Shown here: positions 43,036 to 51,896 of the stretch, piece by piece
Layout: every line of letters starts with the position of its first letter
How positions within the stretch are numbered: position 1 is the stretch's first letter
Source: Pseudomonadota bacterium
Lineage (GTDB): Bacteria > Desulfobacterota > Desulfobacteria > Desulfobacterales > Desulfobacteraceae
Reading direction: 5' to 3'
Assembly (NCBI GenBank): GCA_018821535.1
Contig: JAHJLV010000060.1
Span: 150,449-214,448 of the forward strand
Length of the DNA: 64,000 nt
Position numbers and translations under genes: made by a program
The notes under the pieces: generated by a model
What the model was told of the DNA's origin: nothing
What the model saw: the letters and a program-made list of their open reading frames with translations, nothing else
The model's database searches: none

Positions 43036-44214
43036 TCAGAGTCGTTCAAAGATACCGGCAGCGCCCATGCCTCCGCCGATACACATTGAAACAATACCAT
43101 ATCTGCCATTGACTTCTTTCAGGTTGGCAAGACATGTTGCTGTGAGTTTTGCGCCGGTACATCCCAGTGGGTGACCCAGTGCAATTGCTCCGCCATGGAT
43201 ATTTACTCTGTCCATGTATTTATCAATGCCCAGTTCTCTCAGGCAGTAAAGCGCCTGGGATGCAAAGGCTTCATTCACTTCAAAAATATCAATGTCTTCA
43301 ATGGTCAGCCCGGCCTGTTTCAGAGCCCGGGGAATGGCATATCGGGGGCCCACACCCATTTCATCTGATTTGCATCCGATGGTGGCATAGGTGACCAGAC
43401 GTCCAATGGGCGCAAGTCCAAGTTCATCACATTTTTCTTTTGATGCGATAATGGTTGCGGCTGCACCGTCTGTGGTCTGGGAGGAATTACCCGCAGTAAC
43501 ACTTCCCTTCAGTGAGAAAACTGTCCTCAGTTTTGCCAGGCCTTCAATTGTAGTGGGCCGGATGCCATCATCATGTTCAACAATGAACTGTTCTTTTTTA
43601 AAGGTGCCATCTGCCTGCTGGACAAATTTATAGGCCGGTGTGGGAACAATTTCAGTAAAAAGTCCTCCATCCCTTGCAGCAGCCGCTTTTCTCTGGGATT
43701 CCAGCGCAAAGTTATCCTGGTCTTCTCTGGATATACTATAGCGGCTGGCAACATTTTCAGCCGTGATTCCCATGGAAACATAGGCTTCCGGATGGGTTGA
43801 TGCATATTCCGGATGAGGACTGGGTTTGTTGCCGCCCATGGGGACATAGGTCATGGACTCAACACCGGCACCCATGGTGATTTCAGACCATCCCATCTGG
43901 ACCCGCATGGAAGCCAGAGCAATGGCTTCAAGGCCGGATGCGCAGAACCGGTTAACGGTTGCACCGGATACGGATTCGGGAAATCCTGCCATCTGTCCTG
44001 CAAGTCTTCCCAGGTTGATTCCCTGTTCTGCTTCCGGGAATGCGCAGCCCAGCATGATGTCCTCTATGTCTTTTGCTTCAAGGTTTTTGGTCCTGTCAAC
44101 AGCAGTTTTCATAATAAAGGAAATCAATTCTTCCGGCCGGGTCTGGTTGAACAGACCTCTATTCTGTTTGCAGCCGGGGGTTCTTAGTGATTGTACTATA
44201 TATGCGTCTCTCAT
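43036..44214 (-). CDS. fadA: Acetyl-CoA C-acyltransferase (3-ketoacyl-CoA thiolase)
   Basis: Last step of fatty-acid beta-oxidation: thiolytic release of acetyl-CoA. The nucleophile is C91 in NRFCASGLEAIA. The C-terminal active-site elements are GGAIALGHPLGCTGAK and MCIGGGMGAAGIFE. Length (392) is standard. It is 13 bases downstream of the fused dehydrogenase/hydratase gene in the same operon and is followed by a strong terminator. Confidence 0.93.
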   Translation of the reverse strand: MRDAYIVQSLRTPGCKQNRGLFNQTRPEELISFIMKTAVDRTKNLEAKDIEDIMLGCAFPEAEQGINLGRLAGQMAGFPESVSGATVNRFCASGLEAIALASMRVQMGWSEITMGAGVESMTYVPMGGNKPSPHPEYASTHPEAYVSMGITAENVASRYSISREDQDNFALESQRKAAAARDGGLFTEIVPTPAYKFVQQADGTFKKEQFIVEHDDGIRPTTIEGLAKLRTVFSLKGSVTAGNSSQTTDGAAATIIASKEKCDELGLAPIGRLVTYATIGCKSDEMGVGPRYAIPRALKQAGLTIEDIDIFEVNEAFASQALYCLRELGIDKYMDRVNIHGGAIALGHPLGCTGAKLTATCLANLKEVNGRYGIVSMCIGGGMGAAGIFERL

Positions 44215-44227
44215 GACTGTGTTTCTC

Positions 44228-46636
44228 CTAGTTTCTTAAGGGTTTACCGGTGGTAAGCATATGCGCAATTCTGGCCTGGGTTTTTTCTTCTTTACAGAAG
44301 TCAACAAAGGCATCTCTTTCCAGTTTCAAAATGGTTTCTTCGTCTACCATGGCACCCATTTTCACATTACCGCCGCTGACAACAAAGGCGATCCGTTTGG
44401 CAAGGAATGCATCATATTCGCTCATGAATCCGCCATTGAGCATGTTGTAAATCTGAGAAGCCACCATTCCCTGGCCATTATCTCCCATAACAATCAGTTT
44501 GTCTTTTGCAGGCGGGACATATCCGTCATCCACCATTTTCAGAACTTCTTTTTTGGCTTCACCGATCAGGTTGTCGCGATTCATGACAATTCTGTCTCCC
44601 AGTCCCAGAAACCCTTTACCCACGGCCTGGGCAGCAGACATGGAGATAGAGGCAGTGGAGATGTTCATGAAAACAGGGACAAAAAGTTTTGCCAGATCCA
44701 TGTCCTTGGCTGTTTTGCCAGGAAGCGCCTTGATATATTTCCTCCACAGATTCAGACATCCGCCGCCGCCGGGAAGAAGTCCGACACCGATTTCAACAAG
44801 TCCCATGATCAGTTCTGAATGGGCCACGATTCTGTCCGCAGACAGGCAGGCTTCACATCCGCCGCCCAGGGTCATCCCGTAAGGTGCGGCAACGATGGGG
44901 AAAGCGGCGTACCTGTTCTTCTGCATGGTTTCGTGGGCACCTTTAAGAAAGGCTTCAATTTCAGCAAATTTTTTGTCTTTGATCAGTTTGGAAACAAAAG
45001 AAAGGTCTGCGCCCGCAGAAAATGCACCCGGCATTCCACCGGCTTCATTTCCAATAACAAGGCCCACACCGTTTTTGTCCACATACTCAGATGCCTGGGC
45101 TGTCATGTCTACAATTTCAGCATTGATGGCATTCATTTTTGTATGGAATTCAAAACAGAAGACACCGTCTCCGATATCCACAAGACTTGCGGAAGAATTT
45201 TCAAGAACGGTTTTGTTGTTGCCTTTGGCAGCAGCAAGGGAAACCCGTGTTTTGCTGACCGGTACTTTTACATATGTTTTGGATACAAAATCATAATAAT
45301 ACTGGACGCCGTTTTCCATTTTGTAAAAACTGTCATTGCCGGCATTCAGCATGGCTTTTACATTTGCCGGAACCTCATATCCTTCGGCAGCCATTCTGTC
45401 GGCAGCTTTTTTTACGCCGTATGCATCCCATGTTTCAAAGGGACCCATTTCAAAATTGTATCCCCACTTCATGGAATTGTCGATTTCAATGATGGTGTCT
45501 GCAATTTCAGGAATCCTGTTGGCTGCATACTGAAAGCTGTTGATTGACATTTTCCAGGCAAATTTTGCGCCTTTGTCGTCTCCGTCCAGCACGCACTGGA
45601 TTTTTTCTTTTAAGCTGGATTTTGTTTTTGCGGCATCAATACAGGGAAAGCTGACTTTTGCGAGATCTTCATATTCCATGGTGGCAGGATTCAGAACTTT
45701 ACGGATTTTTTTCCATTCCGGTGTCAGTTCGGTTTTGTAAAAACCGGCTTTTGTTTTATTGCCCAGCAGTTTTTTTTCAGCCATCTGATTGATGAACTCA
45801 GGCAGTTTCAAGGTTTCGCGTTTTTCATCCGCTGTGCACAGTTCATAGGAGTTTTTGCTCACATGAATCATGGTGTCCAGTCCGACCATGTCTGTGGTTT
45901 TGAACACTGCTGTTTTGGGACGGCCAAGGGCGGCGCCGAACAGCAGATCAACCTCTGCAATGCTCAGGCCGTCTTCAAGCATGGCTTGAACGGTTGCAGC
46001 AATGCCCTGAACGCCAATCCGGTTGCCCACAAAATTCGGGGTGTCTTTTGCCCAGACAATTCCTTTGCCCAGATTTTTTTCACCGTAACCCGCAATAAAT
46101 TCAAGAATTTCAGGCAGGGTGTCTTCTCCGGGGATCAGTTCCAGAAGGTGCATATAGCGCACCGGATTGAAAAAATGGGTGCCCATGAAATGCTGTTTGA
46201 ATTCCTTTGAAAAATTGGCGCTGATGTCTTTGAGCGGAATTCCGGAGGTGTTGGAGGATACAATTGAACCGGGTTTTCTGACTTTTTCAATTCTGGCAAA
46301 CAGATCCTGTTTGATTTTCAGGTTTTCCACAACCACTTCAATGATCCAGTCGCATTCGCCCAACTGATCAATATCATCTTCAAGGTTCCCTGTTGAAATT
46401 CGTGCGGCATCTTTTTTGTCGAAAAATAATGCCGGAGCAGCAGCCAGAGCGCCTTTAAAACCCGCCTCAACAATTCTGTTACGGGCGGCCTTATCTTTTT
46501 TTTCTTCATCTGTCAGATCAAACGGAACGATATCCAGGAGCAGTACGTCTGCGCCGGCGCCTGCAAGAAGGGCAGCAATGCCGCCTCCCATGATTCCGGA
46601 CCCGATAACTGCGGCCTTTCTGATTTTTCTTATCAT
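44228..46636 (-). CDS. fadB: 3-hydroxyacyl-CoA dehydrogenase/enoyl-CoA hydratase fusion
   Basis: Bifunctional beta-oxidation enzyme, 802 residues. The NAD-binding dehydrogenase domain comes first (VIGSGIMGGGIAALLAGAG, about 10-28; then SNTSGIPLKDI and HFFNPVRYMHLLELI), followed by two C-terminal dehydrogenase domains (to about 440). The crotonase domain is last (about 475-700, APYGMTLGGGCEACLSADRI and EIGVGLLPGGGG). This order is opposite to E. coli FadB and matches the FadN-like type. It works with the thiolase next door and probably with the acyl-CoA ligase at 57026. A predicted promoter and an operator lie directly upstream. Confidence 0.92.
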   Translation of the reverse strand: MIRKIRKAAVIGSGIMGGGIAALLAGAGADVLLLDIVPFDLTDEEKKDKAARNRIVEAGFKGALAAAPALFFDKKDAARISTGNLEDDIDQLGECDWIIEVVVENLKIKQDLFARIEKVRKPGSIVSSNTSGIPLKDISANFSKEFKQHFMGTHFFNPVRYMHLLELIPGEDTLPEILEFIAGYGEKNLGKGIVWAKDTPNFVGNRIGVQGIAATVQAMLEDGLSIAEVDLLFGAALGRPKTAVFKTTDMVGLDTMIHVSKNSYELCTADEKRETLKLPEFINQMAEKKLLGNKTKAGFYKTELTPEWKKIRKVLNPATMEYEDLAKVSFPCIDAAKTKSSLKEKIQCVLDGDDKGAKFAWKMSINSFQYAANRIPEIADTIIEIDNSMKWGYNFEMGPFETWDAYGVKKAADRMAAEGYEVPANVKAMLNAGNDSFYKMENGVQYYYDFVSKTYVKVPVSKTRVSLAAAKGNNKTVLENSSASLVDIGDGVFCFEFHTKMNAINAEIVDMTAQASEYVDKNGVGLVIGNEAGGMPGAFSAGADLSFVSKLIKDKKFAEIEAFLKGAHETMQKNRYAAFPIVAAPYGMTLGGGCEACLSADRIVAHSELIMGLVEIGVGLLPGGGGCLNLWRKYIKALPGKTAKDMDLAKLFVPVFMNISTASISMSAAQAVGKGFLGLGDRIVMNRDNLIGEAKKEVLKMVDDGYVPPAKDKLIVMGDNGQGMVASQIYNMLNGGFMSEYDAFLAKRIAFVVSGGNVKMGAMVDEETILKLERDAFVDFCKEEKTQARIAHMLTTGKPLRN

Positions 46637-46680
46637 GATTTTCTCCTGTTACAAGGGGTTGTTATTTGAATTTACTTGAT

Positions 46681-46698
46681 TATGAATGACCATTCATA
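46681..46698. promoter_or_regulatory. Palindromic operator 1 (FadR/TetR-type) at beta-oxidation promoter
   Basis: TATGAATGACCATTCATA is an 18-bp palindrome except at its central bases. It resembles the TGAATGA..TCATTCA operators of fatty-acid-responsive TetR regulators such as Bacillus FadR. It lies just downstream of the predicted minus-strand promoter at 46703-46730, a repressing position. No regulator gene is in the window. Confidence 0.6.
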
Positions 46699-46702
46699 GA
46701 TG

Positions 46703-46730
46703 ATTAGCAGAAAGATGTCCAAAAAGTCAA
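46703..46730 (-). promoter_or_regulatory. Predicted promoter of fadB-fadA operon
   Basis: On the minus strand, TTGACT (46730-46725) and GCTAAT (46708-46703) are 16 bases apart. The palindrome at 46681-46698 covers the expected start of transcription. Confidence 0.4.
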
Positions 46731-46801
46731 GAAAAATGTTATATAAAAATACTAATCAATTTCAAACTGTTAGCGCAGAAAGCCTTGCGGGGCTGGTTGG
46801 T

Positions 46802-46830
46802 TTGATATTCTGCGGCAAAAAAGAAATTAT
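46802..46830 (+). promoter_or_regulatory. Possible promoter of the divergent gene at 46944
   Basis: TTGATA (46802-46807) and AATTAT (46825-46830) at 17-base spacing. The second palindrome (46827-46850) begins on this -10 element. The rest of the 307-base region 46637-46943 holds nothing else that I can support. Confidence 0.3.
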
Positions 46831-46850
46831 GAATGAATATCAATTCATAA
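46827..46850. promoter_or_regulatory. Palindromic operator 2 (same half-sites)
   Basis: TTATGAAT (46827-46834) and ATTCATAA (46843-46850) are perfect inverted half-sites separated by 8 bases. Operator 1 uses the same half-sites with a 4-base centre. Two copies in one divergent region, each on a predicted promoter, suggest one repressor for both directions. Confidence 0.5.
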
Positions 46851-46943
46851 AATTCCACCGCCTTTTTCTTGTAAAACGTAAAACTGTTTGGTAGGGTTAC
46901 GCATTAATTTTTATGGATATTTTTCGACTGGAGACATTTTATC

Positions 46944-47990
46944 ATGTTAAAAGGCACTAAAATAGAAATTTCTGAAGTTCTGAACATAAACTCAGTCATA
47001 GAATTTATATTGAGCCTTCAACAGACATCCGGGGACATCCCCTGGCACGTCGGTGGAAAAACCGACCCCTGGGATCTGGTGGAAACCATTATGGGGCTGA
47101 ATACCGGCAAAGAATTCAAGGCATCCTACCGGGCATTTGAATGGCTGAGATTCATTCAGAACCCTGAAGGTTCCTGGTATTCTTCCTATATTAACGGCGT
47201 ACCTGAAGACCGGACCTGTGAAACCCATATGGCGGCCTATATCTGTGTGGGGCTGTTTCATACCTGGCTGCTGAACACGGATACGGATTTTCTGGAAAGC
47301 ATGTGGCCTGTTATGAAAAAGGCAGTGGATTTTGCGATCAGTCTGCAGACCCCGGGTGGAGAAGTTTACTGGGCTAAAAGTCCGGAAGGTGTCGTGGACC
47401 CCATGTCACTTCTGGCGGGTTCAAGCTCAATTTATCTGAGTTTAAAATGTGCGTTGTCTATCTGTCGAATCCTTGGAAAATCAAAACCCGCCTGGGAAAC
47501 TGCTTTTTCAAAGCTGGGCAGGTCCATACGGGATAATATTCATAATTATAATGTCAGCAAGTCCAGGTTTTCCATGTACTGGTTCTACCCGATGTTAAGC
47601 GGTGCGCTTACAGGGGAAAAGGCCATTCACAGACTTGAAAAATACTGGGGCAGATATGTGATAGAGGGTCAGGGTGCAAGATGCGTGTCAGACCGCCCAT
47701 GGGTGACCATTGCAGAAACCTGCGAGCTGGTTCTTGCCCTGAACGCCATGGGAGATACCAAAAAAGCCGCCATTGTCTTTTCCTGGATTCAGGACAGGGT
47801 ATACGAGGATAAAACTTACTGGTGCGGGTATACTTATCCGGATATGGTGATCTGGCCCGAGGACAAACTTTCCTGGACCAATGCCGTGGTATTGATGGCT
47901 GCGGATGCGCTTTATAAACTGACCCCTGCGGCCGGGCTTTTCTGTCATGCATCCTGGAACGGTTCAATTTATCTGGATATGCCCAAATGA
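46944..47990 (+). CDS. Terpenoid-cyclase/prenyltransferase-fold (alpha-alpha barrel) protein
   Basis: A 348-residue soluble protein with repeated helical segments of the squalene-cyclase/prenyltransferase type: FILSLQQTSGDIPW (about 17-30), FIQNPEGSWYS (about 70-80), FAISLQTPGGEVYWA (about 131-145) and MGDTKKAAIVFSWIQ (about 271). Conserved Trp and Gly positions fit (alpha/alpha)6 barrels. No DxDD or zinc motif was identified, so a cyclase activity is not claimed. It overlaps the acyltransferase gene by four bases and diverges from the beta-oxidation operon, suggesting lipid or glycan modification. Confidence 0.65.
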   Translation: MLKGTKIEISEVLNINSVIEFILSLQQTSGDIPWHVGGKTDPWDLVETIMGLNTGKEFKASYRAFEWLRFIQNPEGSWYSSYINGVPEDRTCETHMAAYICVGLFHTWLLNTDTDFLESMWPVMKKAVDFAISLQTPGGEVYWAKSPEGVVDPMSLLAGSSSIYLSLKCALSICRILGKSKPAWETAFSKLGRSIRDNIHNYNVSKSRFSMYWFYPMLSGALTGEKAIHRLEKYWGRYVIEGQGARCVSDRPWVTIAETCELVLALNAMGDTKKAAIVFSWIQDRVYEDKTYWCGYTYPDMVIWPEDKLSWTNAVVLMAADALYKLTPAAGLFCHASWNGSIYLDMPK

Positions 47991-48712
47991 TAAAAGATTA
48001 TCGGCCCTATTATGTCAAACAGGCCTGGTACAGGCTTCTGGATTTTTATGTCAGGTACAAGCTTTCTCCTCAGCTTGCATCCCTGGGGAAACATTTTTTT
48101 ATCGTCAAGCCCTGGCATATAGAAATTTTTGGCGGACCCATTCATATCGGTGATCACATCAGTCTTCTGGGCTGTTCAGATAAAAAAACCCGGCTGACCG
48201 TATGGTCGGATAAAAAAGACATTGACGGGATTGTTATCGGAGATCATGTTCTGATTTCTCCGGGTGTCAGGATCAGTGCGGCCAACAGCATCAAGATTGC
48301 GGATTCCTGCATGCTGGCAAGTCATGTGTATATTACCGATTCGGACTGGCATGGCATCTATGACCGGTCCATGCCGCCCCTTGAATATGACAGTGTTGTG
48401 CTGGAAGAAAATGTATGGGTGGGGGATTCAGCCATTGTCTGCAAGGGCGTGCGAATAGGAAAAAATACAATTATCGGCGCAGGCGCTGTTGTGACTTCGG
48501 ATGTGCCCTCCAACGTGATTGCTGCGGGAAATCCTGCCAGGGTGGTCAGAACCCTGGACCCTGACAGGGAGATCACCACGCGCAAAGACCGGTTTTCCGA
48601 ATCTTTTAAAATGAAAAAAATCTTTGAAGACATTGAAAAGGAGCAGCTTAAAGGCAATACCCTTTTCGGCTGGTTCCGTTCTTTTGTTTTTCCGAAAAAA
48701 GAAAAAGCCTGA
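47987..48712 (+). CDS. Left-handed beta-helix acyltransferase (hexapeptide repeat)
   Basis: A 241-residue O- or N-acyltransferase with a long hexapeptide-repeat domain (about 45-185: IGDHISLLG, VIGDHVLISPGVRISAANSI, VWVGDSAIVCKGVRIGKNTI). The probable catalytic His is in SHVYITDSDWHGIYD (about 107-121). The C-terminal 55 residues are charged and helical. The closest common types act on sugars or lipopolysaccharide. The acyl donor and acceptor are unknown. Translationally coupled to the preceding gene (ATGA overlap), so the two proteins most likely act in the same pathway. Confidence 0.8.
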   Translation: MIKDYRPYYVKQAWYRLLDFYVRYKLSPQLASLGKHFFIVKPWHIEIFGGPIHIGDHISLLGCSDKKTRLTVWSDKKDIDGIVIGDHVLISPGVRISAANSIKIADSCMLASHVYITDSDWHGIYDRSMPPLEYDSVVLEENVWVGDSAIVCKGVRIGKNTIIGAGAVVTSDVPSNVIAAGNPARVVRTLDPDREITTRKDRFSESFKMKKIFEDIEKEQLKGNTLFGWFRSFVFPKKEKA

Positions 48713-48772
48713 CAATCAAAAACTTCTGCGATTATTTTTTATCAATCCAGATGGGCAAGTTCTGAGCATCTT

Positions 48773-48800
48773 TTGCAAATTAATAATATATGGTTATATT
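48773..48800 (+). promoter_or_regulatory. Predicted sigma-70 promoter of copA operon
   Basis: TTGCAA (48773-48778) and TATATT (48795-48800) at 16 bases. A ribosome-binding site GAGGAG (48843-48848) lies nine bases before the ATG. No CueR or CsoR operator palindrome was recognised. Confidence 0.42.
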
Positions 48801-48857
48801 AAGAATTCAAATGGCCTGAAAGATGTAAAAGTTTAGGATTTTGAGGAGAATACTGTT

Positions 48858-51107
48858 ATGAACGAAACTCGCTTAACCCTTCCTGTGACAGGCATGACCT
48901 GTACAAACTGTGCAGCGAATATTGAACGCACATTGAACAAAAAAGTTCCCGGCGTGGTATCGGCATCGGTTAATTTTGCATCAGAAAAACTGACGGTGGA
49001 GTATATTTCGTCAGAAACCAGCATGGATACGATTGTGGATGCGGTTAAAAAAATCGGGTTTGATGTGATTATTGCCGGGGAGAATGAAGATGAAGAAAAT
49101 ATGGAAGAAATTGTCCGGGAAAAAGAAATCCAGGATCAAACCCGAAAATTTATGGTCGGTGTCATCTTTGCCTTGCCGCTGTTTATCATCAGCATGTCCC
49201 GGGATTTCGGCCTGATCAGTACATGGAGTCATGCTCCCTGGATGAACTGGTTTTTCTTTTTGCTGGCAACCCCTGTCCAGTTTTATACGGGTCTGGATTA
49301 TTATATCGGAGCCTATAGGAATCTGAAAAACAGGACAGCCAACATGGATGTTCTGATTGCCCTGGGGTCGTCCGTGGCCTATTTTTATTCTCTTGCCATT
49401 GTGCTTTTGCCCGGACTTTCCGGACATGTGTATTTTGAAACCTCTGCTGTGATCATTACCCTGATAAAATTCGGCAAACTGCTGGAAGCAAGGACCAAAG
49501 GAAAAACCGGCGGTGCAATTAAAAAACTGATCGGTCTTGTACCCAAAACAGCATTTGTAATAAAAAATGGCAATGAGACCCAGATTGCCATTTCAGATGT
49601 CCAGGTGGGGGATATTATTGTTATCCGGCCAGGAGAACGGATTCCCGTGGATGGCGTGATTACTGACGGGGAATCTGCTGTGGATGAATCCATGCTCACC
49701 GGAGAGCCCATTCCAATGGATAAAAAACCCGGGGATACCATAACCGGTGGAACCATGAATGGTGACGGGCTGTTGAAATTCAAGGCCACCCGGGTGGGAA
49801 AAGACACGGCACTGTCCCAGATTATCCGGATGGTGCAGGAAGCCCAGGGCAGCAAAGCCCCGATTCAGGCGCTTGCAGACAAAGTGGCAGCGATTTTTGT
49901 GCCTGTTGTGATCGGGATTGCAGTGATAACATTCGGCATATGGTGGGGGGTTACCGGAGAATTTGTGCCCTCCATGATCCGGATGGTAGCCGTGCTGGTT
50001 ATTGCCTGCCCCTGTGCTTTAGGGCTTGCAACCCCCACCGCCATTATGGCAGGAACCGGCAAGGGCGCTGAAAACGGGATTTTATTCAAACGAAGTCAGG
50101 CCCTTGAAAATGCAGCCCGGCTGGACATTGTTGTCATGGACAAGACCGGTACCATTACCCAGGGAAAGCCCACGGTGGTGGATGTGATTCCGGCAGAAGA
50201 TTCCGGTATGACAGCAGATGATCTGCTGATTCTGTGCGCTTCTCTGGAAAAAGGCTCTGAACATCCCATTGGTAAAGCCATTGTCGAATTTGCCCGTGAA
50301 AAAGGGCGCAAACTGTCAGATCCGGAACAGTTCAAGGCATTCAGCGGATTTGGTGTGGAAGGCCGTATAAACGGTCAGGCGTATCGGCTGGGAAAACCCT
50401 TGTGGTTTGAAAAGGAACCGGGTCTGCCAAAGGATATTTCAGACGGGATTCTTGAACTGCAAAGCAAGGGAAGAACAGTAATGGTTCTGGTAAAAGCCAG
50501 TCAGCTTCTGGGGATTATATCGGTGTCTGATGTGGTAAAGCCTGAATCAAAAAAAGCCATCAAAGCCCTGCAGGATGCAGGACTCAAAGTTGTGATGCTG
50601 ACAGGGGATAATCTGCAGGCAGCTCTTGCCATCGGCAAAGAAGTCAATGTGGATGAGGTCAAGGCTGAAGTCCGGCCTGAGGAAAAAGCAGGAGAAGTGA
50701 AAGCCCTGCAGCATCAAAATACTCTGGTCGGGATGGTGGGAGACGGCATTAATGATGCGCCCGCACTGGCCCAGGCAGATATTGGTTTTGCCATTGGCAC
50801 CGGAACAGATGTGGCCATTGAGACCGGTGATATTATTTTGTCCGGCGGCAGATTGACCGGGATTCCCAAAGCCATCAAAATCAGCAGAAAAACCATTGCC
50901 ACCATACGGCAGAATCTGTTTTTTGCCTTTGTTTACAATATTGTTTTGATTCCGCTGGCTGCAGGGGTTCTGGCCCCGTTTGACAGTTTCCCCCAGATGC
51001 TGCGCGAACTGCATCCGATTCTGGCAGCCCTTGCCATGGCCGCCAGCAGCATATCGGTGGTGACCAACAGTCTGCGGCTGTACCGGGCAGATATTAAAGA
51101 AGATTAA
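48858..51107 (+). CDS. copA: Copper-exporting P1B-type ATPase
   Basis: Inner-membrane Cu(I) pump, 749 residues. It has one N-terminal heavy-metal domain with GMTCTNCAANIE (about 13-24), eight membrane helices and the actuator loop MLTGEPIP. The metal-selecting CPC motif is ACPCALGLATPTAIMAGTG (about 377-395). The phosphorylation site is DKTGTITQGKPT (about 425-436), followed by SEHPIGKAI and GDGINDAPALAQADIGFAIG. Membrane residues YN and MAASS in the last helices fit Cu(I) specificity. It is followed after 35 bases by the DsbA-like selenoprotein, likely in the same transcript. Confidence 0.94.
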   Translation: MNETRLTLPVTGMTCTNCAANIERTLNKKVPGVVSASVNFASEKLTVEYISSETSMDTIVDAVKKIGFDVIIAGENEDEENMEEIVREKEIQDQTRKFMVGVIFALPLFIISMSRDFGLISTWSHAPWMNWFFFLLATPVQFYTGLDYYIGAYRNLKNRTANMDVLIALGSSVAYFYSLAIVLLPGLSGHVYFETSAVIITLIKFGKLLEARTKGKTGGAIKKLIGLVPKTAFVIKNGNETQIAISDVQVGDIIVIRPGERIPVDGVITDGESAVDESMLTGEPIPMDKKPGDTITGGTMNGDGLLKFKATRVGKDTALSQIIRMVQEAQGSKAPIQALADKVAAIFVPVVIGIAVITFGIWWGVTGEFVPSMIRMVAVLVIACPCALGLATPTAIMAGTGKGAENGILFKRSQALENAARLDIVVMDKTGTITQGKPTVVDVIPAEDSGMTADDLLILCASLEKGSEHPIGKAIVEFAREKGRKLSDPEQFKAFSGFGVEGRINGQAYRLGKPLWFEKEPGLPKDISDGILELQSKGRTVMVLVKASQLLGIISVSDVVKPESKKAIKALQDAGLKVVMLTGDNLQAALAIGKEVNVDEVKAEVRPEEKAGEVKALQHQNTLVGMVGDGINDAPALAQADIGFAIGTGTDVAIETGDIILSGGRLTGIPKAIKISRKTIATIRQNLFFAFVYNIVLIPLAAGVLAPFDSFPQMLRELHPILAALAMAASSISVVTNSLRLYRADIKED

Positions 51108-51142
51108 ACGTGAAAAAAATTACAGGAAAAAAAGGAGAGATT

Positions 51143-51763
51143 ATGGCTGAACCAGTGGTGCTTGAAATATTTTCAGATTATATCTGACCCTGGTGTTACT
51201 TCATTACCGGGAGTATTGAAAAATTAGAAAAAGAATATGGAATTGCGACAAAATGGCGGGCTTTTCCGCTTCATCCGGATGTCCCGGAACAGGAAGGGAT
51301 GTCCCTTGAGGATCTGTTCAGGAAAAAAGGCATGCCAGTCAATGTGGACAAGGCTGTTGACCAGCTTTGTGCAACTGCTGAACAGTTCGGGCTGAAAATG
51401 GGACGGCGCACCCGGGTGTATAACAGTCGCCTGGCCCAGGAAGCGGGATTGTGGGCCCAGGCCAAAGGGCAGGGCCATGCGTTTCATATGGCGGCATTTG
51501 AAGCCTATTTTGTGGAAGGACAGAATATTGCCCAGAAATCAGTTATATTAAAATTAATTGAACAGGTATCCCTGGACCCTGTTGAAGGCGAATCCGTGAT
51601 TGACAGCAGGACGTATGCTGATGCCGTGGATGCGGACTGGAAATTATCACGATCTGTCGGAATAAATGCGGTGCCGACATTCAGGATGGGGCTGGATACC
51701 CTTGTCGGTGCCAAACCCTATGAGATCTTAAGGCGAATGGTTGAAAAATATGTCCGGAAATAA
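51143..51763 (+). CDS. DsbA/FrnE-family oxidoreductase, predicted selenoprotein (U-P-W-C)
   Basis: A thioredoxin-fold dithiol oxidoreductase of the DsbA/FrnE group (206 residues counting Sec). ATG 51143 follows GGAG (51134-51137). Codon 15 is UGA (51185-51187) in the context EIFSDYI-U-PWCYF. The family reads D-x-x-C-P-W-C here, so UGA occupies the first active-site cysteine (U15, C18). Downstream the frame stays open and family-like: FPLHPDVPEQEG, AQEAGLWAQAKGQ, FEAYFVEGQNI and INAVPTFRMG (cis-Pro site). A SECIS-like hairpin follows at 51200-51220. A start at ATG 51299 would remove the active site. No signal peptide, so cytoplasmic. A nonsense pseudogene is the alternative. Confidence 0.82.
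51200..51220 (+). promoter_or_regulatory. Bacterial SECIS-like hairpin for UGA recoding
   Basis: TTCATTAC (51200-51207) pairs with GTATTGAA (51213-51220) with one U-U mismatch, closing a 5-base loop CGGGA (51208-51212). The loop begins 21 bases after the UGA and has G at its second position. Bacterial SECIS elements lie within the coding region, with a short upper stem, a small loop with a G in its first two bases, and a UGA-loop distance of about 16-37 bases. All these conditions are met. Confidence 0.7.
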
Positions 51764-51896
51764 TAAAAATCATATATGAATTTGACAGGGGAAAACAATT
51801 AAAAAAAGCCTGAAAATGTCTTTATTTTATTTGCTGGTTTATTTATTCCTGTGATAAGGTGACTTTCAAAATTAAATAAACTGCGATGGTAAAAAA

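Noticed and set aside
44819..45547. A 242-residue plus-strand ORF opposite fadB
   Set aside because: Antisense shadow of a strongly supported gene; the translation has no domain and an unnatural, Cys/Phe/His-rich composition.
46700..46894. A 64-residue ORF in the fadB upstream region
   Set aside because: It overlies the predicted operators and promoters, lacks a ribosome-binding site and shows no domain.
51188..51210. Alternative SECIS stem directly after the UGA (CCC-T-GGT with ACC-GGG)
   Set aside because: It can form, but its loop starts about 8 bases after the UGA, too close for a bacterial SECIS; the 51200-51220 hairpin fits better.
51299..51763. A 154-residue DsbA-like ORF starting at ATG 51299
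   Set aside because: It has no ribosome-binding site, starts in the middle of the thioredoxin fold and lacks the active site; the frame continues upstream through a single UGA to a proper start.
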